In this document: piece after piece, positions 1 through 8,866 of the stretch | Position numbering within the stretch: position 1 is the first letter of the stretch | Layout: every line of letters starts with the position of its first letter | Assembly (NCBI RefSeq): GCF_009733815.1 | Contig: NZ_WNXY01000002.1 | Location: 310,001 to 374,000, forward strand | DNA from: Pseudactinotalea suaedae | GTDB lineage: Bacteria; Actinomycetota; Actinomycetes; Actinomycetales; Beutenbergiaceae | DNA: 64,000 bases | Direction of reading: 5' to 3' | The notes under the pieces: model-generated | The model's database searches: none | What the model was told of the DNA's origin: nothing | The model's input: the letters and a program-made list of their open reading frames with translations, nothing else | Translations under genes and position numbers: made by a program

Positions 1-69
1 GCCCAGGTGGACGATCCGCACCGGGGCCGCGGCGGGCATGCCGGGCAGCGAACGAGACAGGCGGGTCAC
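1..69 (-). CDS. uxuB: Mannitol dehydrogenase / fructuronate reductase family protein, N-terminus only (cut by window edge)
   Basis: Only the first 23 codons lie in the window; the gene runs off the left edge. The GTG start at 69 overlaps the TGA of uxaC in a GTGA arrangement, which suggests translational coupling. The readable N-terminus ends in RIVHLG, the usual opening of the NAD-binding fold in the mannitol dehydrogenase/fructuronate reductase family. An in-frame ATG at 39 is an alternative start. Placed directly after glucuronate isomerase, the expected role is NADH-dependent reduction of D-fructuronate to D-mannonate. Tagaturonate reductase or another polyol dehydrogenase of the same family cannot be excluded from this short piece. 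Confidence 0.6.
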   Translation of the reverse strand, partial: MTRLSRSLPGMPAAAPVRIVHLG

Positions 70-1484
70 AGCTTGAACACCTTCCGGGGGTTGGTGGCGA
101 CGAGGTCGTTGATGGCGTCGAGCGCCTCGTCCATGGCCAGCGAGTGCTCGGCGACGAGCCCGGCGAGGTAGCCCGCGTCGAGGCGGCGCGACATGTCGTG
201 GCGGGCGGGGATCGAGCAGTAGGCGCGGGTGTCGTCGATGAACCCGGACGTGCGGGAGAACCCGGCGGTCTCGGTGACCGCGGCGCGGAACCGGCGGATC
301 GCCTCCGGGGCGTCGATGAACCACCAGGGCACGCCCACGTACACGCTCGGGTAGAACCCGGCGAGCGGGGCGACCTCGCGTGAGTACACGGTCTCGTCGA
401 TCGTGAACAGCACGAGGTTGAGGTTGGGGTGGGTGCCGTAGGCGTTGAGCAGCGGCGAGAGCGCGTGGGTGTACTCCACGGTGGTGGGGATGTCGCAGCC
501 GACGTCGGGACCGAACCGCTCGAAGGTGGCCCGGTGGTGGTTGCGGCTGACGCCGGGGTGGATCGTCATGACGAGCCCGTCCTCGCAGGACATCCGGGCC
601 ATCTCGCTGATCATGTGACGGCGGAACGCGTCGGCCTCGGCATCGGTGGCCGAGCCCGCACGCGCGGCGGCGTACAGCCGGCCTGCCTCGCCGGCCTCGA
701 GCACGAGGGTCTCGGCGTCGACCACGCCGTGGTCGGTGGAGACCGCGCCGTGGTCGATGAAGTAACGACGGCGGTCCTCGAGCGCCGCGATGTAGCCGGC
801 GTAGTCGTCGACGGCGATCCCCGCCGTCTCCCCCAGTCGCGTGACCCGTTCGTTCCAGGTCGTCTCGCGCGGGTCGAGGTAGCGGTCCGGGCGGAAGGTC
901 GGGACCACCCGGCCGGCGAAGGTCGGGTCGGCCGCGAGCGCCTCGTGGGGCGACAGGTCGTCACAGGGGTCGTCGGTGGTGGCGAGCACCTCGATGCCGA
1001 AGCTGTCGAACAGCGCGCGGGGCCGGAACTGCGGGGTGGCGATCTTCTCGGCGATCGCGTCGTAGATGGCGTCGGCGGTCTCGGCGCTGGGCCGCTCGGT
1101 GACGCCGAAGATGCCCGCGAGCTCGTCGATCAACCAGTACCGCACGGGTGTGCCGCGGTAGGCGCTCCAGTGCTCGCACAGGATGCGGAACGCACGCCGG
1201 GACGCCGCCTCGTCGAGCGGGCCCTGCCCCACCCCGAGGTCGGCGAGCGAGACGCCGTGGGCGTGCAGCATCCGGGTGACGTAGTGGTCCGGCGTGATCA
1301 GCAGCGAGGTGGGGTCGGTGAACGGGATGTCCTCGCTCAACCACTGCGGCGGCACGTGCCCGTGGGGGCTGATGATCGGCAGGTCGGCCACCGAGGTGTA
1401 CAGCTCGCGCGCGACGTCGCGCATGGCCGGGTCGGTCGGCAGCAGTCGGTCGGGGTGCAGCTCCAGTGCAGGCATGGTGGTCAT
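66..1484 (-). CDS. uxaC: Glucuronate isomerase (uronate isomerase)
   Basis: A protein of 472 residues, the normal length for the UxaC family of amidohydrolase-like TIM barrels. It interconverts D-glucuronate and D-fructuronate (or galacturonate and tagaturonate) in the cytoplasm as the first step of hexuronate catabolism. The metal-binding strand-1 motif is seen as SPHGHV near residues 39-44, and the conserved TTDDPCDD segment lies near residue 170. The family assignment comes from overall sequence pattern. It is followed by a fructuronate-reductase-like gene overlapping by 4 bases and preceded by a LacI regulator on the same strand. Candidate LacI half-sites lie in the 72-bp gap upstream. 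A second ATG three codons in is possible. Confidence 0.95.
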   Translation of the reverse strand: MTTMPALELHPDRLLPTDPAMRDVARELYTSVADLPIISPHGHVPPQWLSEDIPFTDPTSLLITPDHYVTRMLHAHGVSLADLGVGQGPLDEAASRRAFRILCEHWSAYRGTPVRYWLIDELAGIFGVTERPSAETADAIYDAIAEKIATPQFRPRALFDSFGIEVLATTDDPCDDLSPHEALAADPTFAGRVVPTFRPDRYLDPRETTWNERVTRLGETAGIAVDDYAGYIAALEDRRRYFIDHGAVSTDHGVVDAETLVLEAGEAGRLYAAARAGSATDAEADAFRRHMISEMARMSCEDGLVMTIHPGVSRNHHRATFERFGPDVGCDIPTTVEYTHALSPLLNAYGTHPNLNLVLFTIDETVYSREVAPLAGFYPSVYVGVPWWFIDAPEAIRRFRAAVTETAGFSRTSGFIDDTRAYCSIPARHDMSRRLDAGYLAGLVAEHSLAMDEALDAINDLVATNPRKVFKL

Positions 1485-1507
1485 GCTTGGACGATTGCCT
1501 GGTGCGG

Positions 1508-1521
1508 CGCCACCTATTGCC
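1508..1521. promoter_or_regulatory. Possible second LacI-type site upstream of uxaC
   Basis: Read on the minus strand, GGCAATAGGTGGCG matches 11 of 14 positions of the palindrome found in the divergent promoter at 2581-2594. A further half site (GGCAATCG on the minus strand) lies at about 1492-1499, closer to the uxaC start. Two half-sites so near the uxaC start would fit repression of uxaC by the neighbouring LacI protein. This is inference from resemblance only. Confidence 0.3.
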
Positions 1522-1556
1522 AGCCCTTGCTGCGCAGCCGCCTCGTGCAGGCCGGC

Positions 1557-2558
1557 TCAGGCGTGCTCGGGACCCGGCCCCGTGCTCGCCCGCAGCACGA
1601 GCTTGGACGGCAGCACCACCGGCTCGGTCGAGGTGCTGCGGGCACCGCCCACGAACGCCAGCACGTGCCGCACCGCGCGGGCGCCGAGCTCGCGCTGCGG
1701 CGATGCCACGGTGGTCAGACTGGGCGAGACGATCTCGGCCGACTGGGTGTTGTCGAACCCGATCACGCTCACGTCCTCGGGGACCCGCTTGCCCATCGCC
1801 AGCACGCCCCGCATGAACCCGATCGCGATCATGTCGTTGTAGGCCACGACGGCGGAGGTCGGGTGCGCGGCCCAGGCCGCGGCCGCGCGGATGCCGCCGT
1901 TGACGGTCGGCGGCACCGGCCCGACACGGCGCACGGTCAGCCCCAGGTCGTGCCGGGCGTCGCGCAGGGCACGCCACCGGACGCCGTCGGGCCAAGCCGC
2001 CTCCGGGCCGGCGAGGTAGGTCACGTGACCGTGGCCGAGGCCGGCGAGGTGCTCGGCCGCCCGGCGCATGCCGCGCGGGTTGTCGACGACGACGCTCGGC
2101 AGGCCGCCGACCTCACGGTTGAGCACCACGGTGGGCTTGACCTTGGCGACCTGGCGCACCGCGGTGTCGGACATCCGCGGGCTCGCGAGCACCACGCCGT
2201 CGACGGCGGGGAGGATCTTGTCGAGGACCTCGCGCTCGCGACCCGCGGACTCCCGGGTGTCCGCGAGGACCATCGCGTAGCCGGCCTCGGCGGCCGCTTC
2301 CTCGGCACCGCGGACCAGCTCGGCGAACACCGGGTTGGCGATGTCGGCGAGCAGCACCGCGATCATCGAGGTGGTGCGCGTGGACAGGGCGCGTGCCTGC
2401 GGGTTGGCCCGGTACCCCAGCTCGGCGGCCACCTCGCGGATCCGCTCCGCGGTCTCGGCGTTGACGCGTCCGGGCCGCGAGAACGCGCGGGAGACGGTCG
2501 ACGGTGCCACCCCTGCAGCACGTGCGACGTCGTAGATCGTCGTGGGCCGCTCTGCCAT
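1557..2558 (-). CDS. LacI-family transcriptional regulator of the hexuronate block
   Basis: A protein of 333 residues from the ATG at 2558, chosen because the LacI DNA-binding domain then begins at once (TIYDVARAAGVAPSTVSRA, a canonical helix-turn-helix with hinge). An upstream in-frame start at 2627 would add 23 unrelated residues and overlap the divergent promoter. The remainder is a periplasmic-binding-protein-like effector domain ending in typical IGFDN and TTVASP segments. It lies between uxaC and a divergently read sugar isomerase, so it is most likely the local repressor, with a uronate or a derivative as inducer. The 67-bp divergent gap holds a perfect GGCAA/TTGCC palindrome. Confidence 0.93.
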   Translation of the reverse strand: MAERPTTIYDVARAAGVAPSTVSRAFSRPGRVNAETAERIREVAAELGYRANPQARALSTRTTSMIAVLLADIANPVFAELVRGAEEAAAEAGYAMVLADTRESAGREREVLDKILPAVDGVVLASPRMSDTAVRQVAKVKPTVVLNREVGGLPSVVVDNPRGMRRAAEHLAGLGHGHVTYLAGPEAAWPDGVRWRALRDARHDLGLTVRRVGPVPPTVNGGIRAAAAWAAHPTSAVVAYNDMIAIGFMRGVLAMGKRVPEDVSVIGFDNTQSAEIVSPSLTTVASPQRELGARAVRHVLAFVGGARSTSTEPVVLPSKLVLRASTGPGPEHA

Positions 2559-2580
2559 GATCGGCGACGCTACAACACGC

Positions 2581-2594
2581 GGCAACCGATTGCC
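2581..2594. promoter_or_regulatory. LacI-family operator in the divergent promoter
   Basis: GGCAACCGATTGCC has perfect 5-bp inverted arms around CCGA. It lies 22 bp upstream of the LacI start and 31 bp upstream of the sugar isomerase start, where one bound repressor could control both directions. Assignment as an operator rests on symmetry and position. Confidence 0.6.
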
Positions 2595-2625
2595 ATTCGA
2601 CCTTGGGATCGATTGGATCGTGGGC

Positions 2626-3453
2626 ATGTGGACGCTGAGCGGTTTCGCTGACGAGATCGGACCGGACCTGAACGACCAGCTCGAGGTGGTCGTCGATCTG
2701 GGCCTGAGCTACATCGAGCTGCGCAGCGTCTGGGACGTCAACGTCCTCGACCTCAGCGACGCCCAGCGCGCGGAGGTCGCTGCCGCCCTCGCGGACCGCG
2801 GCATCCGCGTCTCCTCGATCGGTTCGCCCATCGGCAAGATCGCGATCACCGACGACTTCGCGCCCCACCTGGACCGGATGCGCCACTGCGTGGAGGTGGC
2901 CCAGGAGTTCGAGGCGCCGTACATCAGGCTGTTCAGCTTCTTCATGCCTGCGGGCGGCAACCCCGCCGACCACCGCGACGAGGTGATGCGTCGCATGTCC
3001 GCGCTCGCCGAGATCGGCGGCGCCGCCGGCATCGCGATGGTGCACGAGAACGAGAAGGAGATCTACGGGGACATCCCGGCTCGCTGCCTCGACATCGTCC
3101 AGACCGTCGACAACGAGCACCTGCAGATCGCCTGGGACGCCGCGAACTTCGTGCAGTGCGGCGTGCGGCCGTTCAGCCAGGGCTACACGATGCTGCGCCC
3201 GCACCTGACCTACGTGCAGATCAAGGACGCGCTGCTGGCCGAGGGCACCGTGGTGCCCGCAGGCGCGGGCGACGGCGAGGTCCGCGAGACGATCCGCGCG
3301 CTCCGTGAGGACGGCTTCGACGGCTTCTTCTCCCTCGAGCCGCACCTGGCCGCTGCCGGTCCGTTCGGCGGGTTCTCCGGCCCGGATCTGTGGCGGACGG
3401 CGCACGAGGCGTTCACGCGCATCCTCACCGAGGAGGGCATCGCGTTCGCATGA
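2626..3453 (+). CDS. Sugar phosphate isomerase/epimerase (xylose-isomerase-like TIM barrel)
   Basis: A protein of 275 residues from the ATG at 2626. A longer reading frame exists upstream, but its first 28 residues run through the LacI operator and do not look like protein. The sequence begins WTLSGFADEI and keeps the AP-endonuclease-2/xylose-isomerase-like pattern, with metal-ligand regions around VHENEKEIYGD, WDAANF, YVQIKDA and a final SLEPHL. Members isomerise or epimerise sugars, sugar acids or inosose-type compounds; the substrate cannot be read from sequence. It overlaps the next dehydrogenase gene by ATGA, so the two form an operon divergent from LacI and uxaC. A role in processing an imported sugar acid is plausible. 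Confidence 0.85.
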   Translation: MWTLSGFADEIGPDLNDQLEVVVDLGLSYIELRSVWDVNVLDLSDAQRAEVAAALADRGIRVSSIGSPIGKIAITDDFAPHLDRMRHCVEVAQEFEAPYIRLFSFFMPAGGNPADHRDEVMRRMSALAEIGGAAGIAMVHENEKEIYGDIPARCLDIVQTVDNEHLQIAWDAANFVQCGVRPFSQGYTMLRPHLTYVQIKDALLAEGTVVPAGAGDGEVRETIRALREDGFDGFFSLEPHLAAAGPFGGFSGPDLWRTAHEAFTRILTEEGIAFA

Positions 3454-4469
3454 GCACCACGACACGCCGGGCCGTCATCGTCGGCGCCGGTGACATCGCA
3501 CGCGTCCATCTCGCCGCCCTCACCGCCCTCGGCGTCGAGGTGGCCGCCGTCGTCGACCCGGACGAGCAGCGGGCGGTCGAGCGCGCGGCCACCGCCGGCG
3601 CGCACGGCAGCAGCGACCTCGAGGCGGTGCTCGCTGCCGGCGACATCGACGTGGTGCACGTGTGCACACCGCACGACCAGCACGCGCCGGTGGCCCTGGC
3701 CGCGTTGGCCGCGGGTGTGAACGTGCTGCTCGAGAAGCCGCTGGCGCACACGCTCGCCGACGCGCAGCAGATCGCTGCCGCGGCCGAGGCAGCGTCGGTC
3801 AAGGTCGGCGTCTGCTTCCAGAACCGCTACAACCCGACGTCGCAGGCGATGAGAGCGGCGCTGGCCGGCGGCAGCCTCGGACCGATCCTCGCGGCCTCGG
3901 CCACCGTCCCGTGGTCGCGGACCGGGGCCTACTACGCCGCCAAGCCGTGGGCCGGCCAGTCCGTGCGCTCGGGCGGCGGCGCGCTCATCAACCAGTCGAT
4001 CCACACGATCGACCTCGTGCAGTGGCTCGTCGGCCCCGTCAGCGAGATCTCCGGCCGCGCCTTCCAGCTCGAGGCGATCCCGGGTGTCGACGTCGAGGAC
4101 ACGGCCACGCTGGTGATGACCCACAACCCCGCGGGTCAGCCCCCGGTCCGCAGCACCATGTGGGTGACCAACACCAACGCGATCAACGCACCGGTCACCA
4201 TCGACGTGCAGTGCGAGAACGGCAGCCTGTCGCTGCGCGGGAACCTCACGATCGCCGAGGCGGACGGCACCACCACGGTGGTCTCCGACGACCGCCCGGA
4301 CTCGGACACGCCGTCGTACTGGGGGCTCTCCCACCAGGCGCTGATCGCCGACTTCTACGCGCAGCTGGACCGCCCGGAGCCGTTCTGGATCGCACCGGTC
4401 GACGCGCTCCCGGCGCAGCAGATCCTCAGCCAGGTGTACCAGCAGTCGGGTCTGTACACCTCCGGCTGA
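3450..4469 (+). CDS. Gfo/Idh/MocA family oxidoreductase
   Basis: A protein of 339 residues. The start at 3450 is fixed by the ATGA overlap with the preceding isomerase and by the Rossmann motif VGAGDIARVH that follows directly. Other family marks are the strand-4 EKPLAHT motif and the GGGALINQSIHTIDL segment that carries the catalytic lysine/histidine face of the C-terminal alpha/beta domain. These NAD(P)-dependent enzymes oxidise or reduce sugars, sugar acids or inositols. The likely partnership is with the co-transcribed TIM-barrel epimerase. The exact substrate is unknown. Confidence 0.88.
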   Translation: MSTTTRRAVIVGAGDIARVHLAALTALGVEVAAVVDPDEQRAVERAATAGAHGSSDLEAVLAAGDIDVVHVCTPHDQHAPVALAALAAGVNVLLEKPLAHTLADAQQIAAAAEAASVKVGVCFQNRYNPTSQAMRAALAGGSLGPILAASATVPWSRTGAYYAAKPWAGQSVRSGGGALINQSIHTIDLVQWLVGPVSEISGRAFQLEAIPGVDVEDTATLVMTHNPAGQPPVRSTMWVTNTNAINAPVTIDVQCENGSLSLRGNLTIAEADGTTTVVSDDRPDSDTPSYWGLSHQALIADFYAQLDRPEPFWIAPVDALPAQQILSQVYQQSGLYTSG

Positions 4470-4475
4470 GCCGGC

Positions 4476-5153
4476 TCAGAGCAGCGTGCTCCACTGCTCG
4501 GCGAGCGCGATCAGCGCCACCGCCACGACCACCAGCCACCACAGCGCCGTCAGCACCCAGCGGTACTGCACGAGCAACGACCGCACTCCCCCGCCCACCG
4601 GCAGCGCGCCGTTCTGGGTGCTGCGCGCGAGCGTGTGCACGAACAGCGGGATCATCACCGCCCAGACCAGCGCGCACCAGGGGCAGATGGCGCGGATCGA
4701 GAACAGCGCCTGGTACTGCAGCCAGGTCACGAACCCGATGCCGAACAGGGTGCCGATGAGCAGCCCGCGCCAGTACCAGACGGGCAGCCGCTGACCTGCG
4801 AGCAGCAGCACCCCGGTGACGACCACCACCGGGAACGCGACCATCCCGATGACCACGTTCGGGAACCCGAACGCCTGCGACTGCGGCGATCCCAGGAAGG
4901 CACCGCACGTCAGGAACGGGTTGATGTCGCAGACCGGCGTGTACTCCGGGTCCTTGAGGATGTGGATGTACTCGATGTTGAGCATGGCGGCCGCGATCAC
5001 GCCGGCGATGCCCGTGATCACCAGGAGCAGCGCGAACCCGCGCCCGGCACCACCCGCCCGCTCGTGCTCGCTCCCGGCCGACCTGTCGAGGGTCGACGGC
5101 GGACCGGCCTCGACGTCGTCGAGGTCAGGGTCCTCGCGGGTGCTCGCGCTCAC
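4476..5153 (-). CDS. Vitamin K epoxide reductase (VKOR) family membrane oxidase
   Basis: A protein of 225 residues with at least four hydrophobic helices. The four redox cysteines expected for bacterial VKOR are present: a pair in the extracytoplasmic loop (C75 and C83, in CDINPFLTC) and the membrane CPWC pair (C157 and C160). Actinobacterial VKOR reoxidises a DsbA-like thiol oxidase and passes electrons to menaquinone, supporting disulfide formation in exported proteins. No DsbA partner gene is adjacent. The start is GTG with a GGAG ribosome site six bases upstream. It converges with the Gfo/Idh gene, with only six bases between the stops. Confidence 0.92.
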   Translation of the reverse strand: MSASTREDPDLDDVEAGPPSTLDRSAGSEHERAGGAGRGFALLLVITGIAGVIAAAMLNIEYIHILKDPEYTPVCDINPFLTCGAFLGSPQSQAFGFPNVVIGMVAFPVVVVTGVLLLAGQRLPVWYWRGLLIGTLFGIGFVTWLQYQALFSIRAICPWCALVWAVMIPLFVHTLARSTQNGALPVGGGVRSLLVQYRWVLTALWWLVVVAVALIALAEQWSTLL

Positions 5154-5198
5154 TCAGGTCTCCTCATGCGTGCGGTCCGGTGGCCAGGATAGGTCCGG

Positions 5199-7073
5199 TC
5201 AGCCCTCGTCGTCGCCGCTGCCGTCCGTGGCCGCCTGCCCCGGGACGTCCCACGGGCCCTCGCCGGCGGGCGGCACCGGCAGGTCCAGCGGCACCTCCGA
5301 TCGCGGCGGGAAGGCCTGCCACGGACCGATGGTCGCGCTGCGGTCGACGCCGAACGTGATCAGCCGGAAGTCCATCGGGACCCCGTTGGCGCGGTCCCAG
5401 CGGATGATCGTCATCGTCGCGGTGTTCTGCAGCGGACCGATCGTCGGGGTGTCCTTGGTGGCGCCCGCGGTGCTGGCGCTCAGGTACTGGAGCCCGAGCC
5501 CCGCCTGCCACGGCCCGATGCGGCGGTGCAGGTGCCCGTTGAGCGTGAACCCGACGCAACCCGAGGTCAGCCCGGGCCGGGCGGCGCGCATGTTGTGGAC
5601 GAGGAGGATGTCGATCGGGTCGCCCGACTCGGCCGCCTCGCACGCGATCTCGTCGAGCCGTTGCCCCATCTCCTCGAACGTCTCGTCGCGCTGCGGATGG
5701 GTCGGGGCGCCGAGCGAGGTCAGCATCGGGTCGCGGTCGCCGAGGATCCTCAGCCCGGCGACCTCCACGGTCTCGCCGCGCAGCACCACCCAGCCGCGGG
5801 CCTCTTCCTGACCGGCGGTGGTCTCGGAGTCGTGGTTGCCGTCGGAGACCACCACCGGGACACCGGAGGGGATCGCGTCGGCGAAGGCGTTGACGCACAC
5901 CGACTCCACCGAGGTGCCGCCCATGACCGTGTCACCGGCGTTGAGCACCACGTCGGCCTCGGAGAGCTCGACGACGGCGCCCACCACCGGGGCCATGCCC
6001 ACGTTGCAGTGCAGGTCGGTGACCATCGCGATCGTCACCGGGTCCGGCTCGGCGAGCGGGGTCGCCTCCTCGGTCGCGTCCTCGGTGGCGTCCTCGGTCC
6101 CCTCATCGGTGGCGTCGCCCGCCGGGTCCTCGGTGGTGGCGGCGTCGGTCGGGTCCTCGGTGGCTGCGTCGGTCGGCTCCTGCGTCGCCTCCGCGGTGCT
6201 CTCGACCGTGCTGGGGTCGATCGTGGGCACCATCGCGGGCTCGTCCTGCGGTGCCAGCGGCTCGGGGTCGGCGGCGTAGGCGGTGCGCAGGTTGGTCTCG
6301 ACCTCGACGTAGAACTCCTCGTTCTCCCGGATGGCGTCGACGACGTATCCCCCGTAGAAGTCGACGAGTCCGCCGAGCCGCCCGGTGATGCGGGCGTCGG
6401 CCAGCGGTGTCGCGGCCAGCACCTCGGACGTGCGACCCACGCCGCCCGATCCCCGGGTGGCAGTGACGATCACCGGCACCAGCAGCGCGAGCGTGACGCC
6501 GATCGCCATGGCGGGCACGCCCTGCTGCTTCCAGGCGCTGCGCGCGGCCTGGCGCAGCACGCCGTGCGAGGCCAGCCGGCCGAGTGCGATCATCGCCAGC
6601 GCGATCGACCATGCCAGGACCGTGCGTCCGACGGCGTCGCGCACCACGCCGTTGGCCGCGTCCCGGATCGCGGCCTCGGGGTTGGCCAGGAACTGGCTGT
6701 AGCTCGACAGGTCACCGGTCAGCCCGGCGATCGGGTTGGCGCCGCCGGCGTCCAGCTCGATCGGGATCTCCTTGACCACGACGTCCACGCCGAGACCGAG
6801 CGGCAGCGGCGAGTCGATGATCAACGCCCCGAGCGGACCCATGTCGACGGTGATCTCGGAGTCCAGCGTCGTGGAGTACTGCGCGACGTGGGGGCCGACC
6901 GACCCGGTGAACTGCGCCGTCGTGACCCCGAAGACCGCGGCGAGAACACCCACGCCCAGGACCGTGAGCGCGGTGCGGACAGCACGGCGGAACCCCGTGG
7001 TGCGCTGGTGCCACCACTCCCAGCGGTGGCGTGCGGACGCCGTCTCCTCGGGCATCGGTTCCGCGGGGCTCAC
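5199..7073 (-). CDS. Membrane-anchored metallophosphoesterase
   Basis: A protein of 624 residues with a GTG start that overlaps the stop of the upstream lipoprotein gene (GTGA). Hydrophobic segments lie near residues 33-55, 148-172 and 186-208. Next comes a disordered linker of roughly 60 residues made of degenerate Thr/Glu/Asp-rich EDPTDAAT-like units. The C-terminal calcineurin-like domain shows all metal motifs: TDLHCN, GDTVMGG, DGNHDSE, LLVHN and NGHLHR. The catalytic domain is probably held outside the membrane on the acidic linker. The substrate is unknown; phosphodiesters of cell-envelope polymers or nucleotides are possible. The coupling suggests joint work with the preceding lipoprotein. 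Confidence 0.88.
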   Translation of the reverse strand: MSPAEPMPEETASARHRWEWWHQRTTGFRRAVRTALTVLGVGVLAAVFGVTTAQFTGSVGPHVAQYSTTLDSEITVDMGPLGALIIDSPLPLGLGVDVVVKEIPIELDAGGANPIAGLTGDLSSYSQFLANPEAAIRDAANGVVRDAVGRTVLAWSIALAMIALGRLASHGVLRQAARSAWKQQGVPAMAIGVTLALLVPVIVTATRGSGGVGRTSEVLAATPLADARITGRLGGLVDFYGGYVVDAIRENEEFYVEVETNLRTAYAADPEPLAPQDEPAMVPTIDPSTVESTAEATQEPTDAATEDPTDAATTEDPAGDATDEGTEDATEDATEEATPLAEPDPVTIAMVTDLHCNVGMAPVVGAVVELSEADVVLNAGDTVMGGTSVESVCVNAFADAIPSGVPVVVSDGNHDSETTAGQEEARGWVVLRGETVEVAGLRILGDRDPMLTSLGAPTHPQRDETFEEMGQRLDEIACEAAESGDPIDILLVHNMRAARPGLTSGCVGFTLNGHLHRRIGPWQAGLGLQYLSASTAGATKDTPTIGPLQNTATMTIIRWDRANGVPMDFRLITFGVDRSATIGPWQAFPPRSEVPLDLPVPPAGEGPWDVPGQAATDGSGDDEG

Positions 7074-8832
7074 TGGTAGGAGACGAAGTCGGGGACCGGG
7101 TCCACGGTGGCGTAGGTCTGCTCCGGGGTGAGCATCGGCTGGTCCTCGTCGACGAAGTTCTTCCAGCCCCAGCGGATGCCCTCGGGGGCACCCTCGTGCA
7201 GGGCCTGCCAGGTGGCCTGCTTGGCGCCCTGCGAGCCGAGGCCGTCGGCGTGGATCAGCAGCGCGACCTCGCTCCGGCTCATGTCGATGTCCTGCCGGTC
7301 GGTGATCATGCGCAGCTGGAACTGGTGCAGCACGATCAGCTTCTGCGGCAGGTTGCGCCCTGCACGAAGTCCGCGAGGTAGGTGATCACCTCGTTGACCT
7401 CGGCGGCCGTGACCGAGCCGATCTGCTGCAGGTGCTGCTGGTCCGGCTGCAGCCGCCACTCGGGGTCGAGCGCGATCCCGACGTGCGGGTGGGCGAGCAG
7501 GTCCTCGTACTGCCGGACCTGCTCGAGGAAGGTGCTGCGACCCGGCTGGAAGTCGATCACCACGTACTGCCCGGCCTCGGCAGCGGCCTCGATCAGCGGA
7601 AGGAACGTGTCCGACGACCACTCGTTGGAGTAGTTGCCGTCGTCGCCCGCGCTGTTGCTGGCGACCGTGACGATGATCTCGAGCGCCGGCACGACGGAGT
7701 CCTGCGTGAACGGGCTGTACAGCCGAGCGAACTGCGCGGCTCGGGCGATCGTCTCCGGGACGGCCTGCTCCCCGAGCAGCCCCAGGGCAGCGGTGACGGG
7801 GCTGCCGTAGAGCGCGATGTAGCGCTTGCTGTCGAACACGAGCTGGCCACCGCCGGGAAGCTGGGCGCCGGTCTGCGCGGTGGCGGCACGCCACCCGAAC
7901 TCGGCCTCGGTGCCCATCCCGGCGCCCAGCCCGACGACCGTGGCCGGCTGCTGCTCGGCCAGCGTCGCGATCGCCGTCTCGTCGCCGCGGACGTCACCGG
8001 AGACCCGGATCACCTGCGCTCCCAGCCCGAGCGCGGTGCCCAGGCCCGCGAGCTGGCCTGGGTCGCCGTCGGCGAGCACGGCGCTGGAGGTGACCGGAAC
8101 AGCCGGCGCCAGGGCGGGCAGCTCGCCGACCGGCTGCGGCTCCTCGTCCTGGGTGGTGGCCTCGCCCGAGGTGATCGCCTCGCTCGAAGGGGAGCTCTGG
8201 TCGGCCGGGTTCGCCGGTGCGAACACCTGGCCGGGCTCGAGCGCCAGCAGCGTCCCGATGTCGTCCGAGCCCTCCTCGAGCGGCGGGATCTCGACGGCGG
8301 TGAGCGAGAGCCCGAAGATCGCACCGAGCTCGTCGACGTCCTGGGGCGCGGGCGCCACGATCAGCGAGGTGGTGTCGACCTCGCTGATGTCGACGCCACC
8401 GACGGTGACCACGCCGACGACGCCCAGGCGCAGCAGCTCGGTGTCGAGGGCGCCGGGCGGAGCCTCGCTCAGCAGCACCGGGGCCCCGGTGGCCGCACCG
8501 ATCGACGCCGCCCGCAGCACCGCGTCCCGGTCGCCCTGGGGCGCGAGGATGGCCACCTGCGCACCGGTGAGGTAGGTGCGGCTGACGCCGACGGCAACCT
8601 CCGCGGGGTCGGTGGCGGCCAGCAGCGTGTGGGCTGCGGCGGGGTCGTGGGCCTCCGAGACCGGGCGCGGCTCGTCCTCGGGCTCCTCGGACGTGCTCGA
8701 GGAGACCGGGTCCGGCTCCTCGGTGTCGAGATCGACGTTGCCGGAGCAGGCCGCCAGCACGAGCAGCAGGAACGCCGCGACGGCGGCCACCCCACGGGAA
8801 CGCAGCCGCGAAGGCACCCCGGAAGCAGACAT
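7070..8832 (-). pseudogene. Lipoprotein with cell-wall-binding-repeat-like domain, interrupted by a single frameshift
   Basis: The first frame (8832 to 7336) starts with a lipoprotein signal (VLAAC, Cys29) and an acidic Ser/Glu spacer. It continues through a region resembling cell-wall-binding repeat 2 (TGAPVLLSEAP, VVTVGG) and a larger alpha/beta domain. It then breaks after LADFVQ. The natural continuation (NLPQKLIVLHQF to DFVSYQ) sits in another frame down to 7070, where the TGA overlaps the GTG of the metallophosphoesterase. One extra base in the GGG run at 7359-7361 (minus strand) would restore a protein of about 587 residues. This may be a sequencing error or a true recent mutation. The reaction is unknown; TIM-barrel-like motifs such as DPEWR suggest a hydrolase-like fold. 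Confidence 0.75.
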
Positions 8833-8866
8833 CGATCCACTCTAACCGCGCAGACCTCGGGGGTGA

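Noticed and set aside
429-2651. A 740-codon open frame on the plus strand opposite uxaC and the LacI gene
   Set aside because: It is a mirror frame produced by high third-position GC. Its product is an Arg/Gly/Val/His-rich string without domains, while the opposite strand encodes two clear families.
7336-7400. Programmed frameshift in the lipoprotein gene
   Set aside because: The site (a GGG run) is not a recognised slippery heptamer, and no stimulating structure is evident; a base error or mutation is simpler.
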